From positions 1 to 6,924 of the forward strand of contig CALJWY010000295.1 in NCBI GenBank assembly GCA_937974465.1: a stretch of 6,924 bases of DNA. The letters are read 5' to 3'. The position numbers and the translations under genes are program-made. The notes under the pieces are model-generated. The model did no database searches and had not been told where the DNA came from. It was given only the letters and a program-made list of their open reading frames with translations. This stretch comes from an uncultured Lysobacterales bacterium (GTDB lineage Bacteria; Pseudomonadota; Gammaproteobacteria; Xanthomonadales; SZUA-36). This document shows, in pieces, positions 4,871-6,924 of the stretch. Within the stretch, counting starts at the first letter, position 1. Each line of letters opens with the position of its first letter.

Positions 4871-6924
4871 AAGAACTTTCTCTCGCCTGGCGTTTATTGG
4901 CCAGGGACTGGCGTTCAGGTGAACTCACCGTCTTGAGTGTTGCGCTCGTTATCGCCGTAACCTCACTGACGGCAGTGGCCTTTCTGACGGATCGTGTCGG
5001 CCATGCCGTTGAGCTGAGAGCGGCCGAATCACTGGCGGCAGATTTACGCCTGGGCGCCAGCCAGGCACTGTCCGCGGACTACGTGCAGATGGCACAGGAG
5101 GCCGGCCTGGAGACGGCGGCGATGACGACAATGCCAAGCGTCGTATTCGCGGGTGATCGCAGCACCCTGTCCGCAATCCGCGCGGTAACCCAGGCCTATC
5201 CATTGCGGGGCGAGCTCAAAACAGCAGAAAAATTACTGGCCCCTGCCAGTATAACAGACAAGGTTCCCGCCAGGGGTGAGGCCTGGGCAAGCACCCGCCT
5301 GCTGGCCAGGCTCGGTGCCGACAGTGGCGAAACCGTCACGGTTGGAAAGACCAACCTGACCATCACCAGGGTATTGGATTTCAGACCCGACCAGGGCTGG
5401 CAGTTTGTTGACCTTGCGCCCACGCTGCTTATCAACATGGCTGACCTTGAAAGTACCGCGCTGATTCAGCCGGGTAGCCGTGTCAGTTATCGCTTGCTGT
5501 TTGCCGGGCCCCGGGATGACATTGAGACCTTCAAGCCGCAACTTGAAGGCCGCCTGGCTCCCGGTGAGCGTCTTAGCGATATCCAGGATACCAATCCACA
5601 GATACGTTCCGCCATGGATCGCTCGGGGCGGTTTTTGAACCTCGCCTCGCTGGTCAGTGTTTTACTGGCCGCCGTTGCGGTTGCAATGGCTGCAAGACGT
5701 TATGCCGTTCGCCACCGCGACCGTATTGCCTTGCTGAAATGCCTGGGTTCGCAACAGGCCTTCATCCTGCGTCTGAATCTGTTGCAACTGGCCATGCTCA
5801 CCATCCTGGGTGCATTGGTTGGTGTGATGCTGGGATTTATCGCACAGGAAGCCCTGGCATGGATCACCCGTGACCTGATTTCAGAAAATTTGCCAGCACC
5901 GGGCGCATCGCCGGTTTTACTGGGCTTGGTCACCGCCCTGTTTATTCTCTGTGGCTTTGCCCTGCCCGACCTGCTGCAAATGGGTAAAACGCCAGTTTTG
6001 CGTGTTTTACGCCATGATGTCGAACCACCACCCATTCGCTATGGACTCAGTTATGTAGCGGGCGTAGTCGCGGTAATGGCGCTGTTACAGTGGATGGTTC
6101 GTGACATCGCGCTGGTATTGGGCATTGCCGCAGGTGCTGCCGGCACTTTTGCCGTGCTGGGTTTCGCCGGCTGGCTGCTCGTCAAGGCCACCGGAAGATT
6201 TCGTGGTGTTGCTGGTGTTGCCTGGCGTTACGGGCTTGCAAACCTGAACCGGCGGGGTCGTGAAAGCGTCGCCCAGGTGGTCGCATTTGGACTGGGCTTG
6301 ATGGTATTGATACTGCTAACGCTGGTCCGCAATGACCTGATGGATACCTGGAAACAAAGCCTGCCGGCAGATTCACCAAACCAGTTCATGATCAATATCC
6401 AGCCACATGAAGTGCCGCAAATGCAGCAGTATCTGCAAGAACAGGGTATGGACGTACCCCGTTTTGTACCCATGGTGCGCGCCCGCATGACCGAGATTAA
6501 CGGCGAGGACGTCAACCAGATCACATTTGAAGATCCACAGGGTGAGCGCTGGGCAAAGCGTGAATCCAACCTCAGCTTTGCCGATGAAATACAGGTAGGT
6601 AACGAACTGACAGAGGGCCAATGGTGGCAAGCCGGCACTGATCAGCATGAAATATCAGTTGAGGTAGATTTTGCCCGCGACCTGGGCGTAGAAATAGGCG
6701 ACGAGATAAACTTTGATATCGCTGGTGAGCCCGTCAAGGCCACTGTCACCAGTTTCAGAACCGTGGAATGGGACACCTTCCGGCCCAATTTTTTCATGGT
6801 ATTTACCCCGGTAACACTGATGGACTACCCGGCAAGTTATATCTCGGCCATGTATGCAAAGCCTGGGGATGACAAAAAGATCATTGAGCTTATGCGGCAG
6901 TTTCCGAGCGTGACCATCATTGAC
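4867..6924 (+). CDS. ybbP: YbbP, FtsX-like permease subunit of the YbbAP ABC system, C-terminus outside the window
   Basis: The frame is open without interruption for 686 codons to the window edge; E. coli YbbP has about 804 residues, so the last FtsX domain is missing here. It begins at a TTG (MKELSLAWRLLARDWRSGEL) overlapping the ybbA stop in TTGA. Visible layout: first membrane helix at about 19-40; a periplasmic region at 41-255 with YPLRGEL (113-119), WASTRLLARLGA (140-151) and QPGSRVSYR (201-209), all matching E. coli YbbP; the first FtsX domain at 259-375 with RIALLKCLGS (288-297) as cytoplasmic coupling-helix region and PVLRVLRHDVEPP (376-388) at its end; two helices at about 393-438; WRYGLANLNRRGRESVAQV (454-472) leading into another helix to about 487; then a second periplasmic domain from 490 on. 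YbbP-type permeases have ten helices with two large periplasmic parts, expected to contact or feed partners such as TesA. The transported or extracted molecule cannot be read from the sequence. Confidence 0.93.
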   Translation, partial: MKELSLAWRLLARDWRSGELTVLSVALVIAVTSLTAVAFLTDRVGHAVELRAAESLAADLRLGASQALSADYVQMAQEAGLETAAMTTMPSVVFAGDRSTLSAIRAVTQAYPLRGELKTAEKLLAPASITDKVPARGEAWASTRLLARLGADSGETVTVGKTNLTITRVLDFRPDQGWQFVDLAPTLLINMADLESTALIQPGSRVSYRLLFAGPRDDIETFKPQLEGRLAPGERLSDIQDTNPQIRSAMDRSGRFLNLASLVSVLLAAVAVAMAARRYAVRHRDRIALLKCLGSQQAFILRLNLLQLAMLTILGALVGVMLGFIAQEALAWITRDLISENLPAPGASPVLLGLVTALFILCGFALPDLLQMGKTPVLRVLRHDVEPPPIRYGLSYVAGVVAVMALLQWMVRDIALVLGIAAGAAGTFAVLGFAGWLLVKATGRFRGVAGVAWRYGLANLNRRGRESVAQVVAFGLGLMVLILLTLVRNDLMDTWKQSLPADSPNQFMINIQPHEVPQMQQYLQEQGMDVPRFVPMVRARMTEINGEDVNQITFEDPQGERWAKRESNLSFADEIQVGNELTEGQWWQAGTDQHEISVEVDFARDLGVEIGDEINFDIAGEPVKATVTSFRTVEWDTFRPNFFMVFTPVTLMDYPASYISAMYAKPGDDKKIIELMRQFPSVTIID

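Noticed and set aside
4949..6648. Several minus-strand open frames opposite ybbP
   Set aside because: The plus-strand ybbP frame is continuous for 686 codons with clear homology, and the opposing frames are arginine- and serine-rich shadows.
1..6924. A novel defence, mobile or biosynthetic system
   Set aside because: All seven genes fall into familiar chromosomal families, composition looks uniform, and I see no repeats, recombinase, toxin-antitoxin pair or defence domain.

Overview
The window looks like chromosomal DNA from a gammaproteobacterium, probably an environmental lineage outside the enterics. The evidence is a divergent tesA / ybbA-ybbP arrangement like that of Escherichia coli, a close YihG-type acyltransferase, and proteobacterial families such as DUF2189 and the COG4798-type exported methyltransferase. 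Base composition and codon use appear even throughout. I see no insertion sequence, phage gene, tRNA, rRNA or CRISPR array. The species cannot be named from this stretch.

Layout. Left block, minus strand, read right to left: an exported SAM-methyltransferase-fold protein (2012 to 1194), a YihG-type lysophosphatidate acyltransferase (1182 to 289), and the first 80 codons of a DUF2189 membrane protein (240 to the window edge). Gaps of 11 and 48 bp suggest one operon. A divergent intergenic region (2013-2247) separates it from a CPA1/NhaP-type cation/proton antiporter on the plus strand (2248-3471). That gene converges, with only 9 bp between stop codons, on tesA (4107 to 3481, minus strand). 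tesA is divergent from ybbA (4106-4870, plus strand), and their ATG start codons interlock within one CATG. ybbA overlaps ybbP (4867 to the right edge) through a TTGA stop/start junction.

How the genes may work together. TesA is a periplasmic GDSL thioesterase/lysophospholipase. YbbA and YbbP are the ATPase and FtsX-like permease of an ABC system tied to TesA by conserved neighbourhood. YihG adds an acyl chain to lysophosphatidate at the inner membrane. The window therefore carries both lysophospholipid-hydrolysing and lysophospholipid-acylating enzymes, in separate transcription units; a functional link between them is inference. The antiporter would handle Na+ or K+ against H+.

Most of the window is ordinary housekeeping DNA. 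The points most worth a second look are the interlocked tesA/ybbA start codons, which force each promoter into the other gene's coding sequence, and the signal peptide on a SAM-dependent-methyltransferase-fold protein. I do not see an undescribed multi-gene system.
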